Shown here one piece after another: positions 44,753 through 56,600 of a DNA stretch of 64,000 nt. Numbering within the stretch: position 1 is the stretch's first letter; each line of letters begins with the position of its first letter. Location of the stretch: contig CM055104.1 in assembly GCA_029204225.1 (NCBI GenBank), positions 52,256,294 through 52,320,293 on the forward strand, read 5' to 3'. Source of the DNA: Diphasiastrum complanatum. Lineage: Eukaryota > Streptophyta > Lycopodiopsida > Lycopodiales > Lycopodiaceae. A program made the position numbers and the translations under genes. Under the pieces are notes generated by a model. It was not told the origin of the DNA. It searched no databases and saw only the letters and a list, made by a program, of their open reading frames with translations.

Positions 44753-45690
44753 ATGTCTTCCACAGATACATCCAAGTCTCCTCGTTATACTATGCATCGT
44801 GATGTCCCATCTGCTATGGATATTATGATACTTCCTAGCACAAGCATAGTCACTCAGTGGATGACCCTTGCGGAGCCTCTGCTTACTGCAATGGGTATTC
44901 ATGAGAGAACCTTTTTAGGGAGAATCAATATGGATTTCATCACTCTCGCAATCAGTACGTGGAAGGAAGAGAAATCCAAGTTTTATATCACCTTTCAGGG
45001 AGCCACACACAAGGTGCGCGTGACTGAGGCCGCCCTTGCTGCCATAGGCATAGCATCTGGTACCCAAGCCTCACCCAACCATAAACAGGCCAAACATGCT
45101 ATTAAACCCTACATTGACTTAACAAATGATTTGCATTGGACCAATGATGGCTACCTCCTCGATGCCATCATTGAGCATGCCATACACGCTGCTGCCTAGC
45201 TCCTAAATAACTTTCCGATGGTTGGAAACCTCAAGAAAGATCGCATTACTTCTCGGATCCTACATAGGATAATTGAGTCCTATGTCAAGATATCCAAGGC
45301 CCCTCTTGAACCGTATAACTAGTTCAAGACTGTTTCTGGTGAGCTCAAACGAGCCGTTAAGAGCAATACCAAGTAGCAGTTCGTTGTTGGCTCCTTGTTG
45401 TCTCTTCTAGCGGCCTCCCACCTTGAAAACAAAATCCATGGCTTTCACCTGGATTATGTGTTTTCGCTTTATGAAGAAACGCCAGCCGAGTCGTCCCACT
45501 AGGCCTCCAATTCACATAGTTGACGTCGCCCACGCAGCAAGATCGTCATTCCTGACTCGCCTTCCGTGTCACGACACCGTACTAGGCATACATCGTCAGC
45601 TGTGCTTCCACCCCTTGCTGCTGTTCGCACTGAACTTTCCATGCCTCTTTTCGAGTGCTAGGATCTTGCATGTCCTATCAACTACTTTAC
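44753..45690 (+). pseudogene. Extra ORF downstream of integrase in element B
   Basis: The ATG at 44753 opens MSSTDTSKSPRYTMHRDVPS. It continues LPSTSIVTQWMTLAEPLLTA, INMDFITLAISTWKEEKSKF, YITFQGATHKVRVTEAALAA and IGIASGTQ. One reading frame can be followed for about 310 codons. It is broken only by TAG at 45197, 45320, 45374 and 45500 and TGA at 45521, with sensible protein between them (MVGNLKKDRITSRILHRIIE, SYVKISKAPLEPYN). I recognise no motif. By position and by its globular-then-basic layout it resembles the extra ORF at 15689. It may belong to the loosely defined plant retroelement proteins encoded after integrase. A TATA-like CCTATAAG at about 44609 precedes it. Confidence 0.65.
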
Positions 45691-45699
45691 ACTGATCAC

Positions 45700-46790
45700 A
45701 TTTGAATTCTACTCCATGTCCTAGATTTGTGCTTATAAAGAACAGATTTGTAGATAAATTTGGTACATAAAGGAATTTTGAGAGTAGCTTAGACTGATCA
45801 TTAGCAAAGCTTAATCTTACAGTGCCTTTACCTTTAATAGCCTATGTGCTATTATCACCAAGGTGGACATATTTCTAGGTACTGTAAGGTGTATAGGACT
45901 CAAAATAGCCAATGAGGCTAGTCATATGCTGAGTGGCTCCAGAATCCAGGAACCAAGAACTGTCGCTAGATGCTCCTTGATGGCTGGTCATGAAGGCATC
46001 ATGATCTGCTTATTGAATAGGCTGTGGAGCTTCTGCAACTACATTTGCCACTTGATTCGACAAAACAACTTCCTCTTTGTCTGCGGATTTGATTGTTCCT
46101 TGTGCTGAGCTGGTTTCTAGTTTGGCTTTGATTGTTTCGGGCCTTTCTTCTTCTTCTGCTTTGTCGTGCTCTTGTTGGTGTACAAGGCATGCGAATCAGT
46201 TGAGGAATTTGAGACTTCGTTCCTCTGTGTGTCTTCCTGCAACAACATAGTAATGACTTTCGAAAGAGTCAATTCTGGATGAGTCATGATGATCATCACC
46301 CAACTGTCATAAGAGCTTGGCAAGCTTGTAAGCAGTTGCATCACTGCGTCTTGATCGTCTATGATGGATCCGACAGCGGCCATTTGTCTTAGCAAGTTCT
46401 TGAATTGATTAATGTGATTCTACAGAGAATCATCGTTCGTCATCTTGAGGGAGTAGAATTTCTTCCTGAGATGTAGCTTGGAAGCTATATCTCGCACTTC
46501 ATATAGTGTGCTCAAGATATCTCAGACTTCTTTCGATGTCTGAGCCTCAGATACATGGCTGATCTGGATATCCGTGATGTTGAGGATAATCAACGCGAAA
46601 GCCTTTCCATCCTTCAACTTCCATCTGGCGATTGTTGCGTCGTCCACTTCGAGTTTCCCTTCTGCACCTATAACAACGTCGTACAATTCTTTTGCCATTA
46701 GTACAATTTTCATCTTAAATTTTCACAGATGGTAATTGGCTCCATCAAAGCTTGTCCATTGATAGGACTGGCTTTCCCTTGGGAATCAAT
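45700..46790 (-). pseudogene. Copia element C gag and protease
   Basis: Reads FDGANYHL, stop, KFKMKIVLMAKELYDVV, then NHINQFKNLLRQMAAVGSII, VMQLLTSLPSSYDSWV and LYTNKSTTKQKKKKGP, a standard copia gag. The protease side gives WILEP/SGAT-like text near 45930-45960 in shifting frames, then the start of the pre-integrase part (about 45690-45720). No zinc knuckle is readable. The rest of the element is missing where it meets element B. Confidence 0.82.
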
Positions 46791-46934
46791 GTGGAAGAAT
46801 TAGTTCAAGTGATAGGAGAAACTATCAGTGACTTAAGTATGAAAATCTGATACTGAAAATATAGAACAAGTAAACAATCACTCTATCGGCTAGTAGAGTC
46901 TTGTACTGTGGAAGCTTATCAAGCTATGAAAATA

Positions 46935-46946
46935 GCTCTGATACCA
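46935..46946 (-). promoter_or_regulatory. Element C primer-binding site
   Basis: Minus strand TGGTATCAGAGC, directly adjoining the LTR. Confidence 0.9.
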
Positions 46947-47978
46947 TGTTGGAGAGAGGGAGATGAACGAGATTTGAGAAAGGTGTCGTATGTTAGAAAC
47001 AAAAAATTAGCTCAAAGGGGTAAGACGAACACGAACAAGAAACAAAAAACGAACTCGAACAGAAAGTATTCGTGCGCAGCAGAATGAGCTTTACAACTCT
47101 CTTCGTAATCATGACAACGCCTATCAGAATGAACATAACTTTAGTGATGGAAATCACGGTCATTCTGGATTACGTAGCCAAACATAATAAATGAAGCACC
47201 AGAAGAATAATTTGTCGCGAATAGCAAGACAAATTATGTGTCACGAATGATTCGTGAAGAGCTAGACTGTGCTCGACTGATAACTAGTTGCGAAAGACAA
47301 GAGTAGATGTTAGTCGTCTATTACTAGAAAGAGCAACTAGAAAGATCATACAGAATGAATAATAAGCATAGCAATATTAACACAAATTTGAATGCAAAAC
47401 AAAAAACTGTATCAGATTAAGTATATCAAGTATACATGTCAATAATGCGGTAGAGCACAAGACGATAGTGGATGAAACCACGTGTCCTACGAAGCTTATT
47501 CAATCTGTAAAGGAATGAAACCTTATTATTGATGATAAAGAATCAATGCACAAGGCATCTACTTCGTCTATCTTGCTGATAAGCTTCTGATGCTAATTTA
47601 CATACACTCTCATCTACTCATCTTTCGTCAAGACTCAATCTTCCAATACTCAACCTCTTGATCCATGAATGATTACTCTCTGATTCTCTCTCTGTATATA
47701 TACATAATGTTACAGGTGTGCAAATGAAGAAAGTATAGGGTGGATGTGTTGTCTGTAAGAGATCGTGGGTGGTTGCAATCATTGTCCAGTCTGTTAGCGT
47801 AGCTACATGGGGTGAGCGTGAAGAGGGTGTGATGTCAGTCTTTGCTTTTCGTCCTTTCATCGCCTGTGAGAATTTGCATGTTAATATGCAGACTGTGCGA
47901 CAACGTGAGTAAATATGCAGCATGAATGGAGGCAGATTAAAGATGGGATTTGGGAGAGTAGAGGAAACAAATCCAACA
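46947..47978 (-). repeat. Element C 5' LTR
   Basis: 1032 bp, plus-strand ends TGTTGGAG and ATCCAACA (7-bp inverted ends TGTTGGA/TCCAACA). It contains GACGAACACGAACAAG-type words and a TATATATACAT stretch near 47695. No partner LTR remains. An open minus-strand frame (47618-48085) runs across its far end and is not a gene. Confidence 0.78.
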
Positions 47979-48199
47979 GTCGACTCTCGAATAAGATAAG
48001 CTACAAATTCTTCGATATACAGTTCTTCACCAGAGGGCATAACGGGATCGCAAGCACACAAAGGTAAAATTGAAGAAAAATTCACAAGAGCTTGGCTATA
48101 GATTTTTTCTCTTTTGGCCTTCCTAAGTGGCGGGCCTTATGGGTGCCACCTAGTAAGTATATGGCCCCTAAGAGAAGTGGCAACTCTTATGGGCACCCC

Positions 48200-48978
48200 T
48201 TATAGGCGGTATTCGCTCTCTTGTTGATCTTTTGGGAGATAAATGAGGTTGATCATTTTGTTGTTATTAAGCCGCAAGTACATCTTCTTCTGATTCATTG
48301 TTAATAAGTTGTTCATCTGGTGTAGACAAGCTTGGACCTTTGATAGGATCAATCGAGTCAAGAAAGAAATATTCAATACTTTGGGAGTGTCCGACAATTC
48401 AATTGTATGAGCTTTGTCATTGCCTTTGAGGTCGATAAACTGATCTTCAATAAATAGGATATCCTGACTCGTGAATATCTTTGATTTGACAGGATCATAC
48501 AACTTATAAGCTTTATATGAGCTAGTATAACCAATAAAAATGGATTTGATACTATGGAAGTTGAGCTTTTTCCTTGTATTCTGAGGTATCCATGCGTAAG
48601 CGATACATGCAAATATGTGTAAATTTGATAGTGAAGGTTTGGAGCCTGTCAAAACTTCATAAGGTGTTTTGTCTGAGAGACCTTTAGTCAAACATCTATT
48701 CTGGAGATAAGCTGCAATGGAAACAGCTTCAACGCAGAAAATTTTTGGAAGTGTCTCATGAGCAAGCATGCACTTAGCCGCTTCAACTAAGGTTCGATTC
48801 TTTCTCTCAGCAAGTCCATTCAATTGATGCATATAGGAGGTGATAAATTGTTGTTCGATGCCATTGTTAAGGAAATACTCCTTGAATTCGGTTGAGATGT
48901 ATCCTCCCCCATTGTAAGACCTCAGTGCTTTGATTCTTTTGCCAGCTTTCATTTTTTGCACACTCCTTGTCCAGACCT
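48200..48978 (-). pseudogene. Copia element D integrase, downstream part
   Basis: Reads AGKRIKALRSYNGGGYISTE (catalytic Asp changed to Tyr in the usual SDNGGEY), YMHQLNGLAERKNRTLVEAA (catalytic Glu kept), LSDKTPYEVLTGSKPSLSNL and KSIFIGYTSSYKAYKLYDP, then the linker. One frame is open for about 250 codons. RT, RNase H and 3' LTR are missing. The left side runs into element C at about 47980-48190. Confidence 0.88.
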
Positions 48979-49392
48979 GATGAGCCAAACTAGTACTTTG
49001 TCTAATAGACCCTCAAAATTAACCTATAAAGGGGCTGAATTCGATTTCATTTCTCACTTGTGCTAGCGAAGCTCTTGCAAAATTTTTTCGCTACCAAACT
49101 TTCTCAGAATTTTCATACAGCTTTCTGATATACTCTCAAGTCTTTTACTTTGAGTTTCTACCAATTTGCCATCATGTCTTCCAGTGATACTAGTACCTCA
49201 CCTTGCTCTGTTGTTCTACGTGATGTTCCAACCTCAACAGACATCATGTCGCTTCCTAGCACAAGCAAGGTGGCAGAATGGAGATGCCGCTTCCAACCTC
49301 AACCTTGTTGAGCCTTTGCTCACGATAATGGTGATCCATGAGCATGCCTTTTCAAACAAAATCAGTATGGAGTTTATTACTATGAATTGTTG
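48979..49392 (+). mobile_element. Fragment of the gypsy extra-ORF region inside element D
   Basis: About 414 bp parallel to 44567-44955 of element B: GAGCCAAACTAGTA, CACTTGTGCTAGCGAAGCTC, then ATG TCTTCCAGTGATACTAG and CTTCCTAGCACAAGCA. It interrupts the copia integrase frame: KLETFKIFQQF lies to its right and AGKRIKALRS to its left. It has no LTR or obvious target duplication. It carries the upstream TATA-like CCTATAAAGG (49022-49031) and the first codons of the extra ORF, with frame damage soon after. Confidence 0.75.
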
Positions 49393-50300
49393 AAAGATTT
49401 TGAATGTCTCCAATTTTTGCTTAATGAAATAAACATATGTTTTTCTAGAATATTTGTCAATGAAGGTAATGAAATACTTTGCATCAAGCAATAATGAAGT
49501 TTGCATTGGACCACATATGTTTGAGTGAACAACATCTAGAACATCTTTTGATGCATGCCTATGACTCAATCTAAATGGAGTCCTAGTTTGTTTTTCAACA
49601 ATGCAACTATGATAGACAGGGAGATCAACTTATTGGTTAGATAGTTGAGATCAAGTGAACAGAGGTATTCAAGGCTTGACTTGTGTCAGAATAACAATGA
49701 ATTAGTCTATATAAGTATTCATGCCTTTTGCCGAGTGCAAGGTTCTTATTTGTCCTATCGATAATTCGACAATGATCAGATTCAAACTCTATACTTAGAA
49801 AGTTTAGGCACATGTAAAACATTTGATAGTAGTTTAAATAATCATGTTGGAACATCAATCTTACAGCGCCTTTACCTTCGATAATATGAGTACTATCGTC
49901 GCCAAGATGAATGAATTTCTTTGTATTGTAAAGCGTATAGGAGTGAAAATGTTCATGATGACTAGTCATATGTTTAGCTCCAGATCCAAAAACCAAAAAT
50001 TATTGACTTGCGCCTTTTGGTTTCTAACCATAAACACTCTTTCCTCCATGTTGAATACGTAAGATTGAGATGATATTGCAATTGCATTTTCCTATTGATA
50101 TGGTTGCTTGTTGTCGTTCTTTGCTTTCAATATCTTGCAATCCTAGATCTCATAATTAGTGCGCTTGCAATTTTTATAGAACATCTTATTCTTTGACTGC
50201 AGATTCGATAATTGTTCTTGACTTTGTGTGAGCTTCTGATTCGATGTGGGCTGTTTAGAGCTTTTGAAGTATAACAACAAACTATCGGGTTCTACGAAAT
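49393..50300 (-). pseudogene. Copia element D, zinc knuckle to integrase start
   Basis: Right to left: a degenerate zinc-knuckle region (about 50130-50200, NCKRTNYEI, stop, DCKILKAKND), protease (FGSGAKHMTSHHEHFHSYTL, in place of DSGA), a pre-integrase segment (CRIIDRTNKNLALGKRHEYL) and integrase start (VLDVVHSNICGPMQTSLLLD, FITFIDKYSRKTYVYFIKQK), where the first catalytic Asp is Asn (HSN for HSD). Stops and frameshifts between the blocks. Confidence 0.82.
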
Positions 50301-50859
50301 AGTCCTTCTTTTAATGTATGACTATGCTTATAAAAAATGAACAAACCTATCGCGACAATCATCACATTCGTTCTTTTAGTACTAAAGTGATTTCGTAAAC
50401 AAACAATTACAGGGTGTGATTGATAGATATAGAATATTGTAGTATTGAATCATTCAACAATTTGGACCAATCAATAAGAGTTTTAACAAATACAAACAAC
50501 TTTAGAGAAGCTTGCATGCATTACAACATAATGTCGAACTCAATAAGAAAGTATGATTGATTCAGTAAGTAGCATGTACAAACCAGATGATGCGAATACA
50601 AAAATAATATATGCAATCTTGTAGCCACCACTTAGGCTTTTCCAATGCTCTAAAAATCGGCCAAATCCAGCATGTAATGTGTGAAATCAGAATTCAACAA
50701 GTTCTATAACCTAAAATGAGTTTTGATCTACAAAAGATCCAATCTACATATCCAAGAAACTCAATTTTTGGATAGAAGTCAATCTAGCATGCTCTAGCAT
50801 TAATATCTTCACCAAATCCTTGGTAGAAGTGCTTGATCCTTTCACAACCTACAACACAA

Positions 50860-50871
50860 GATCTGATACCA
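50860..50871 (-). promoter_or_regulatory. Element D primer-binding site
   Basis: Minus strand TGGTATCAGATC, one or two bases off the perfect primer site, adjoining the LTR. Confidence 0.8.
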
Positions 50872-51380
50872 TGTGAAGAATTTGGGATCAATCAAGATCC
50901 AGATCTTTAACCTGATCTTTGGTTAGAAATAGACCAATTCTACCAATCCTGCCAATGTGAAAAAATCAACATCTGTTCAAAGAAAGAGATGCAAACTCAC
51001 TAAGAGCCTAATCAAACATCAAACATAAGATATGATGAAGTTTCTGTCCATACAAAAATAGTAAGCTATTGTTTTTCACATGTGTGGATCTGAAAATAGC
51101 ATTTAATAAGCATTCTACACACAAAATTGCAAGATATCACAAGTAGAGAGTACCAATGGACTGTAGAACCCAAAGAGAACCATGTATAAGCATGAATGAG
51201 ACAAGAGAGAGAGAATGTCTTCTCTTCCCATGAGTTACATCCTTTTATAGCAAGCCTAGACCTAAATTTAAACTTTGTTTTCCCTCCATAATGAAAACCC
51301 TACTATTTTTGTGACTAGATTCAATGTAACTAGTACTCAGATTAAATCCCTCCAAAACTTGTGCTCTATAGTTTTTCACA
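50872..51380 (-). repeat. Element D 5' LTR
   Basis: 509 bp with perfect inverted ends TGTGAA/TTCACA and a TATA-like word (TTTTATAGCAAG on the plus strand, about 51243). The outer end is inferred from the inverted end, as no partner LTR is present. Confidence 0.65.
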
Positions 51381-51939
51381 CTTTTCAAAAGTGTTTATTC
51401 AAATGCTTTTTAGACTAATAGAACTTTGAAAAGTCAAACTCTAAGTCTAATATGAAAATTGGCCTCAATTGTGTATTTGGCAATTTATCAAACTATGACC
51501 CATCTTGACTAAACTAGTTGAACTTTCTCATAGTTTCCCTCTGATCTCATAGTATAAAGATAAAATGATCCTCAAACCCCACCTAACCAAGAGAGCATAA
51601 TTGGCAAATTCGCTCCTCTCTAGAAATACCATGGAACCTCCCAATCTCAATAGTTAGCTGGTGAGAAGACACCCTAAGTTGTCCCAGTGTGAATCTGAGG
51701 CAATGTGATAGTCCTTAATCCAAGTAGCATGGTAGGATTGGGATCCCTGCTACATCCAGCTCCGTAAAGTGGGTCTGGTAGAAAGCTGGCTTAACCCCTA
51801 ATAGCCAATGGGGCCAAATGCCCACTCCCCACTTCATTTTTCATATTCAATCAAAGAAAGGTTCGCTCATCCACTACAGTTACCTCCAATACCTTTGTAC
51901 ACATTGACTCGACCACCATTGGTCATTGAGATTCAAATT
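51381..51939. other. Stretch without a recognised gene
   Basis: I see no gene or repeat that I can support between the element D LTR and the coiled-coil relic. Confidence 0.5.
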
Positions 51940-52953
51940 ATAGAATTGAAGATAACATGCTCATGGCATGGAAGATCACAAAAGAGCTAGCGAATGTTAC
52001 TACTGAGCGAGATTCTCTTTTGGCCACCCCTACAGTGCCAATGCCAATCTCACAAGATGAAATCTCTTATCTCGTGTAGCAAGTCATAGCCTATAAAATG
52101 GCTTTGGTATGCTTTCAGCAAATGTTTGACCATTACAAGTTGTTGGCAATCATGGAATTGGCAAAGGTCAAGGAGGTTATCCAAAAATATGAAGAAGAGG
52201 TAGTTGTGACATCATAGCATGGTCCCCAAGTAAAAATACCCACACCACCTACGTTTTTGCCAAAACAAGTCCAAGATGGTCAACATTCTTGACAACAATA
52301 TGAGATGACTTTTTGCTAGATTTGGCATTCGATCCTAATTTGCCAATCAAATATTGGGATGTCACAGATCAATTGTTGGTAGCACTCCTATATTACAAAG
52401 CAGCAATACCACCTCCGAAGATTTTTCCTCGAAAATAAGCTCCTGATGCATGAAAAGCCTAGAAGTCTGCCTTCGTCTTCAAAATGTTCACTCCATAGCC
52501 CTATCTAGTACAAAAGGCTTGTAGGCAATCCAACTATCTTTGTAAGCCCTCTCTAGTCGATGAGACTAGTATCACTTCAAAATATTGCCTAGTTTGTAAC
52601 TAGAACCACCACACTGTGAAATGACCCTCTTCAACTCATCAACATATAATCCAAAGAGAACAAGCGAATGGTGTTCCAAATTTGCTTAAAAAACTATTGT
52701 CATGTTGAAAGTAGCCCAAAATTCTTTCATGAAGTGACATCATAGCCATGATAACTATACCCTCAAGAAGTAGGTAGTCCTCTCTCCTGACTCTCATGAG
52801 TCTTCATGAAAAGCACCAAATCACATTTGGTAATGAAGTCAATCAGGTCACCAATAGTGGATGTAGAGTGTATGTCATCACTGTTCCGGACTCCGATCTG
52901 AAGGTGGTGTGGATGTGGCTTCGAGATGCTTGCTAACATTGGATTCTCAATTG
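51940..52953 (+). pseudogene. Degenerate coiled-coil coding relic, left part
   Basis: One frame reads ELANVTTERDSLLATPTVPM, ISQDEISYLV, TAG (52077), QVIAYKMALVCFQQMFDHYK, IMELAKVKEVIQKYEEEVVV, TAG (52215), then a Pro-rich stretch (HGPQVKIPTPPTFLPKQ). After that, broken frames continue toward MLANIGFSIVH at the element F insertion. The heptad-like, Glu/Lys-rich part followed by a Pro-rich part resembles the 17298-18440 region of the gypsy extra ORF in layout, though I see no close sequence match. Element F split it; the right part is at 58825. Confidence 0.5.
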
Positions 52954-52958
52954 TTCAT
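52954..52958. repeat. Target site duplication of element F, left
   Basis: TTCAT, repeated at 58820-58824 on the other side of the element. Confidence 0.95.
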
Positions 52959-53611
52959 TGTGAAAAACTCAGATCCAAAAGATGCTAAAGTTTCATAAAG
53001 ATCTTGGCCATGGAAGTTATGCACATCTAGATTGAAAAAATGATAGAAATTGTGATGTTAAGCATACTAAACATCAACTAAACATCAAAATCTGATCATA
53101 AGCTTCCACAAACAGAAACTTGCTGTCCCTGTCCGTACTTCAGAGCCTACAACCTGCATTTCACACGTGTGAAGCCATAGCAACAAAGAAATCACAATTC
53201 TAGTGGCTAGAATGCAAGATATGAACAAAAAAGTGAGAGAGAAGAAGATGGACCTTCAAAGAGCATAACATTCATTCAATAGAATGAAAATGAGATGTGT
53301 ACATACTCGTGGAGATGGCTATTTATAGCAGCCATAGTGCCTCTTGGCCACTTGTCTTATGATAGGCTAAAATTGGGGTCCAATAGGATTCACCCATATA
53401 CCTAGAAATTTGGTCAAATAGGAATGCACCAAATTATGAGCCAATAGAAGAGCTCCACACTCGACCTCCTCTAATTAATGTGACCTCAAAAGTAGTGTAC
53501 ACATACTTTGGGCCTCTACATACATGTATGAACCTATCTCTAACTTTTATTTGGCCATAGGCCTACAAAATCTCAAGTTAGGAAAATACTACTAGTTGAC
53601 AATTTTTCACA
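52959..53611 (-). repeat. Element F 3' LTR
   Basis: 653 bp. The minus strand starts TGTGAAAAATTGTCAACTAG. The CDS stop codon TGA is formed by LTR bases 3-5 (53607-53609). TATA box CTATAAATAG at 53319-53328. Confidence 0.97.
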
Positions 53612-56600
53612 CTCCCTCTTCAACTAGTTTTAGCATAGATTTAGAAAGTACACCAAGACTTGTTCTATGCTTGAAAAATAAGTCCTTTCCCAATGCTTTG
53701 GTAAAGATATCAGCCACACATTCCTTTGATGGGACATGTTCAAGCTTGATCTCTTTTGCCAACACTTGTTCTCTCACAAAATGGTAAGCCACCTCGATAT
53801 GTTTGCTCCTTGCATGGAAAACCGGATTGCTTGCTAGACTTTGGGCTGAAAGGTTGTCACAAAAGATGATTGGACTCTCTGAAAAATCCAGCAAATGAAG
53901 CTCCATAATCATCCTCTTGATCCACACCATCTCCTTTGTGCATGATGTCAAAGCTTTGTACTCGGCCTCACTAGAAGAAAGTGATATAGTTGCTTGTTTC
54001 TTCGACATCCATGAGATAGCTCCATCACCTATGAAAATAGCATGTGCATTTATGGATTTTCTATCCATAAGGTCTCCTGCAAAATCTGAATCTGAAAAAC
54101 CAAATAAGTTAGGTGATGAGCCTCTATAAACAATGCCAAAATCTTTTGTTCCCGAGATGTATCTCAAGATCCTCTTTCCTAGTTTCCAATGTTCTATGCT
54201 AGGATCTTGCATGAATTGGCTTAATCTACCAACACAATAAGATAAATCAGGTCTTGTGATGGTTAGATATATAAGAGAACCTATTAGCTTCCTATAGAGA
54301 GTAATGTCCTCGAAGGATCTTTCATTACCTCTTATAGTTAGCTTTACATGTGATTCCATAGGTGTATCAATAGGATTTGCATCTACCATATGAAATCTAT
54401 TGAGAATAGAAATAGCATACTTCTCTTGTGAAATAAAAGTGATTTGAGAAGTTCTAATTACTTCTATTCCTAAGATATAGCTCAAAAGACCAAGATCATG
54501 CACTTCAAATTCCTTTTTTAGTGCTTTCTTGATATCTTCTATATCTTCCTTGTTCCCTCCACTTAAAATAATGTCATCCACATAAATTAGAAGGATTGTA
54601 ACATCATTAGCACTAATTCTAAAGTAAAGTGAATGATCATACTCACTCATAGTGAAGTTTTGAGAAAGTAGAAAAGAGTTAAGCCTAGCATACCAACTCC
54701 TTGGTGCTTGCTTAAGACCATACAAACTTTTTTGTAGAAAACACACATGATTAGGCTTGCTATGAGAAACATAGCTCTCGGGTTGCTCCATGTAGACTTC
54801 CTCTTCAAGATCACCATTCAAGAAAGCATTAGAAATGTCTAATTGCCAAAGATCCCATCCATAAAGAGTTGCAAGGGAAATGATTACTCTTATGCTCACC
54901 ATCTTTGCCACGGGTGCAAAGGTTTCCTCATAGTCAATGCCATGCTCTTGAGCATAACCTTTAGCCACCAACCTTGCCTTCAACTTGTTGATAGATCCAT
55001 CTTGATTTGTCTTTACCTTGAAGATCCATTTGCATCCAATTGCACTTTTGCCCTTTGGAAGCTCCACCAATCTCCATGTGTTGTTCTTCATAAGTGCTTC
55101 AAACTCAAGATCCATTGCTTGGATCCATTCCTCTTCTTGCCTTGCTTCATCTACACATGAAGGTACATCAAAAGAAGTTAGGAAAGCATAGTTGGATCCA
55201 TCCACCACTTGCTTACCTTTGCCATCATAAGTGAGCCTTGAGGGTTTCACTTTATGCCTTGGAGTTCTCCTTGGAATTTGACTTGAAGAGGCTTCTTCAA
55301 CATCCACATCCAATGTGTCATCAACTCCATTGTCATCAAGCACATTAGTTGCAACAACACCATCATCACTTGAAACAACTTTTGGAATGTTACCTTCATC
55401 AAAAATGACATCCCTACTTGTGAACACTTTCTTGATTGAAGGAACATAAATCCTATATGCTTTGCTTACTTCACTATAACCAACAAAAATGCCCTTTCTT
55501 GAAGATGGATCCTCCTTAGTTCTATCATCAAGAGTAATGTTGAAGTAGCAAATGCATCCAAAAGTTCTTAGAAACTTGACATTAGGCTTCGTACCAAACA
55601 AAGCTTCAAAAGGGGTTTTTCCTTCCAATACAACACTTGGCCATCTATTGCATAGGAAATTTGCACACAACAAAGCATCACTCCAAAAAGGTTTAGGAAG
55701 ATTAGCATTCAATCTCATTGCCTTTGCACTCTCACACAAGGTTCTATTCTTCCTCTCGGCCACTCCATTTTGTTGTGGTGTTCTTGGACATGTGTACTCC
55801 CTCTTGATCCCATGCTCATCGCAAAAGGCTTTGAATTTGTTAGAAATGTATTCACCACCATTGTCGCTCCTCAAGCATTTGATTTTGGTTGTAAATTGAG
55901 TCTCAATAGCAACTTTGAACTTGACAAACACATCAAACACCTCATCCTTGCTCTTTAGTAGATAAACCCAACAAAATCTACTAAAATCATCAATGAAAGT
56001 TACATACATCTTAGCACCTCCATTGCTAATTGTAGTAACACCATGAATATCCGAATGCAAGAGAGAAAAAGGCATCTTAGATCTAGATATAGATCTAGTA
56101 TATGGCAATCTATGTGATTTAGACAAAGCACATTCTTCACAAACATGATTCAAGCAAGTAAGAGACTTGGGAAGTCCCCTTACTACCTCCTTTTTGGCTA
56201 TTACCTCCAAGGCCTTGTAGTTGAGATGTCCCATCCTTTTATGCCATACCTCTTGAATTGACATTTGTTCATTTGCCATGCATCCAACTTGGTTAGCAAC
56301 AACACATGCATCAAGCTTGAACAATTTCCCTTGCCTTTTCCCTTTTGCAATGATACTACACCCCTTTTTGATCAAGCAAGCATCACCATCAAACTCAACT
56401 TTGAATCCTTTGTCAAGCATTTGGCTTACACTAAGTAAGTTCTTGGTAATGGATGGAATGAGCAAAACATCTTTCAATTCTATATTCCTATTTGTAGAAA
56501 GTGAAATAGGAATTGTGCCAATCCCCTTGATTGCACACTCACCATCATTTGCGGTATAGATTACCTTCCTATCACCATCAAATGCCATTAAAGATGAAAA

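Larger units (their letters stand above)
39265..45690 (+). mobile_element. Gypsy element B (plus strand), internally deleted, with extra ORF
   Basis: Leader (39265-40860, interrupted by a solo LTR), a scrap of gag with two zinc knuckles, the protease linker without the active site, then a direct jump from the linker to the end of RNase H, a full-length integrase, and an extra ORF. Its 5' LTR and primer site are not seen, and its 3' end is cut by copia element C at about 45690. Closely related to A but with complementary losses. Confidence 0.86.

Noticed and set aside
47618-48085. 155-codon minus-strand open frame
   Set aside because: It crosses the end of the element C LTR (47978), so it cannot be a conserved gene. 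No motif.
48780-48800. GGTTCGATTC, resembling a tRNA B box
   Set aside because: It is inside copia integrase coding sequence (AERKNRT on the minus strand), and no A box or cloverleaf surrounds it.
54843-55958. Several plus-strand open frames across element F
   Set aside because: Shadows opposite the intact polyprotein frame.
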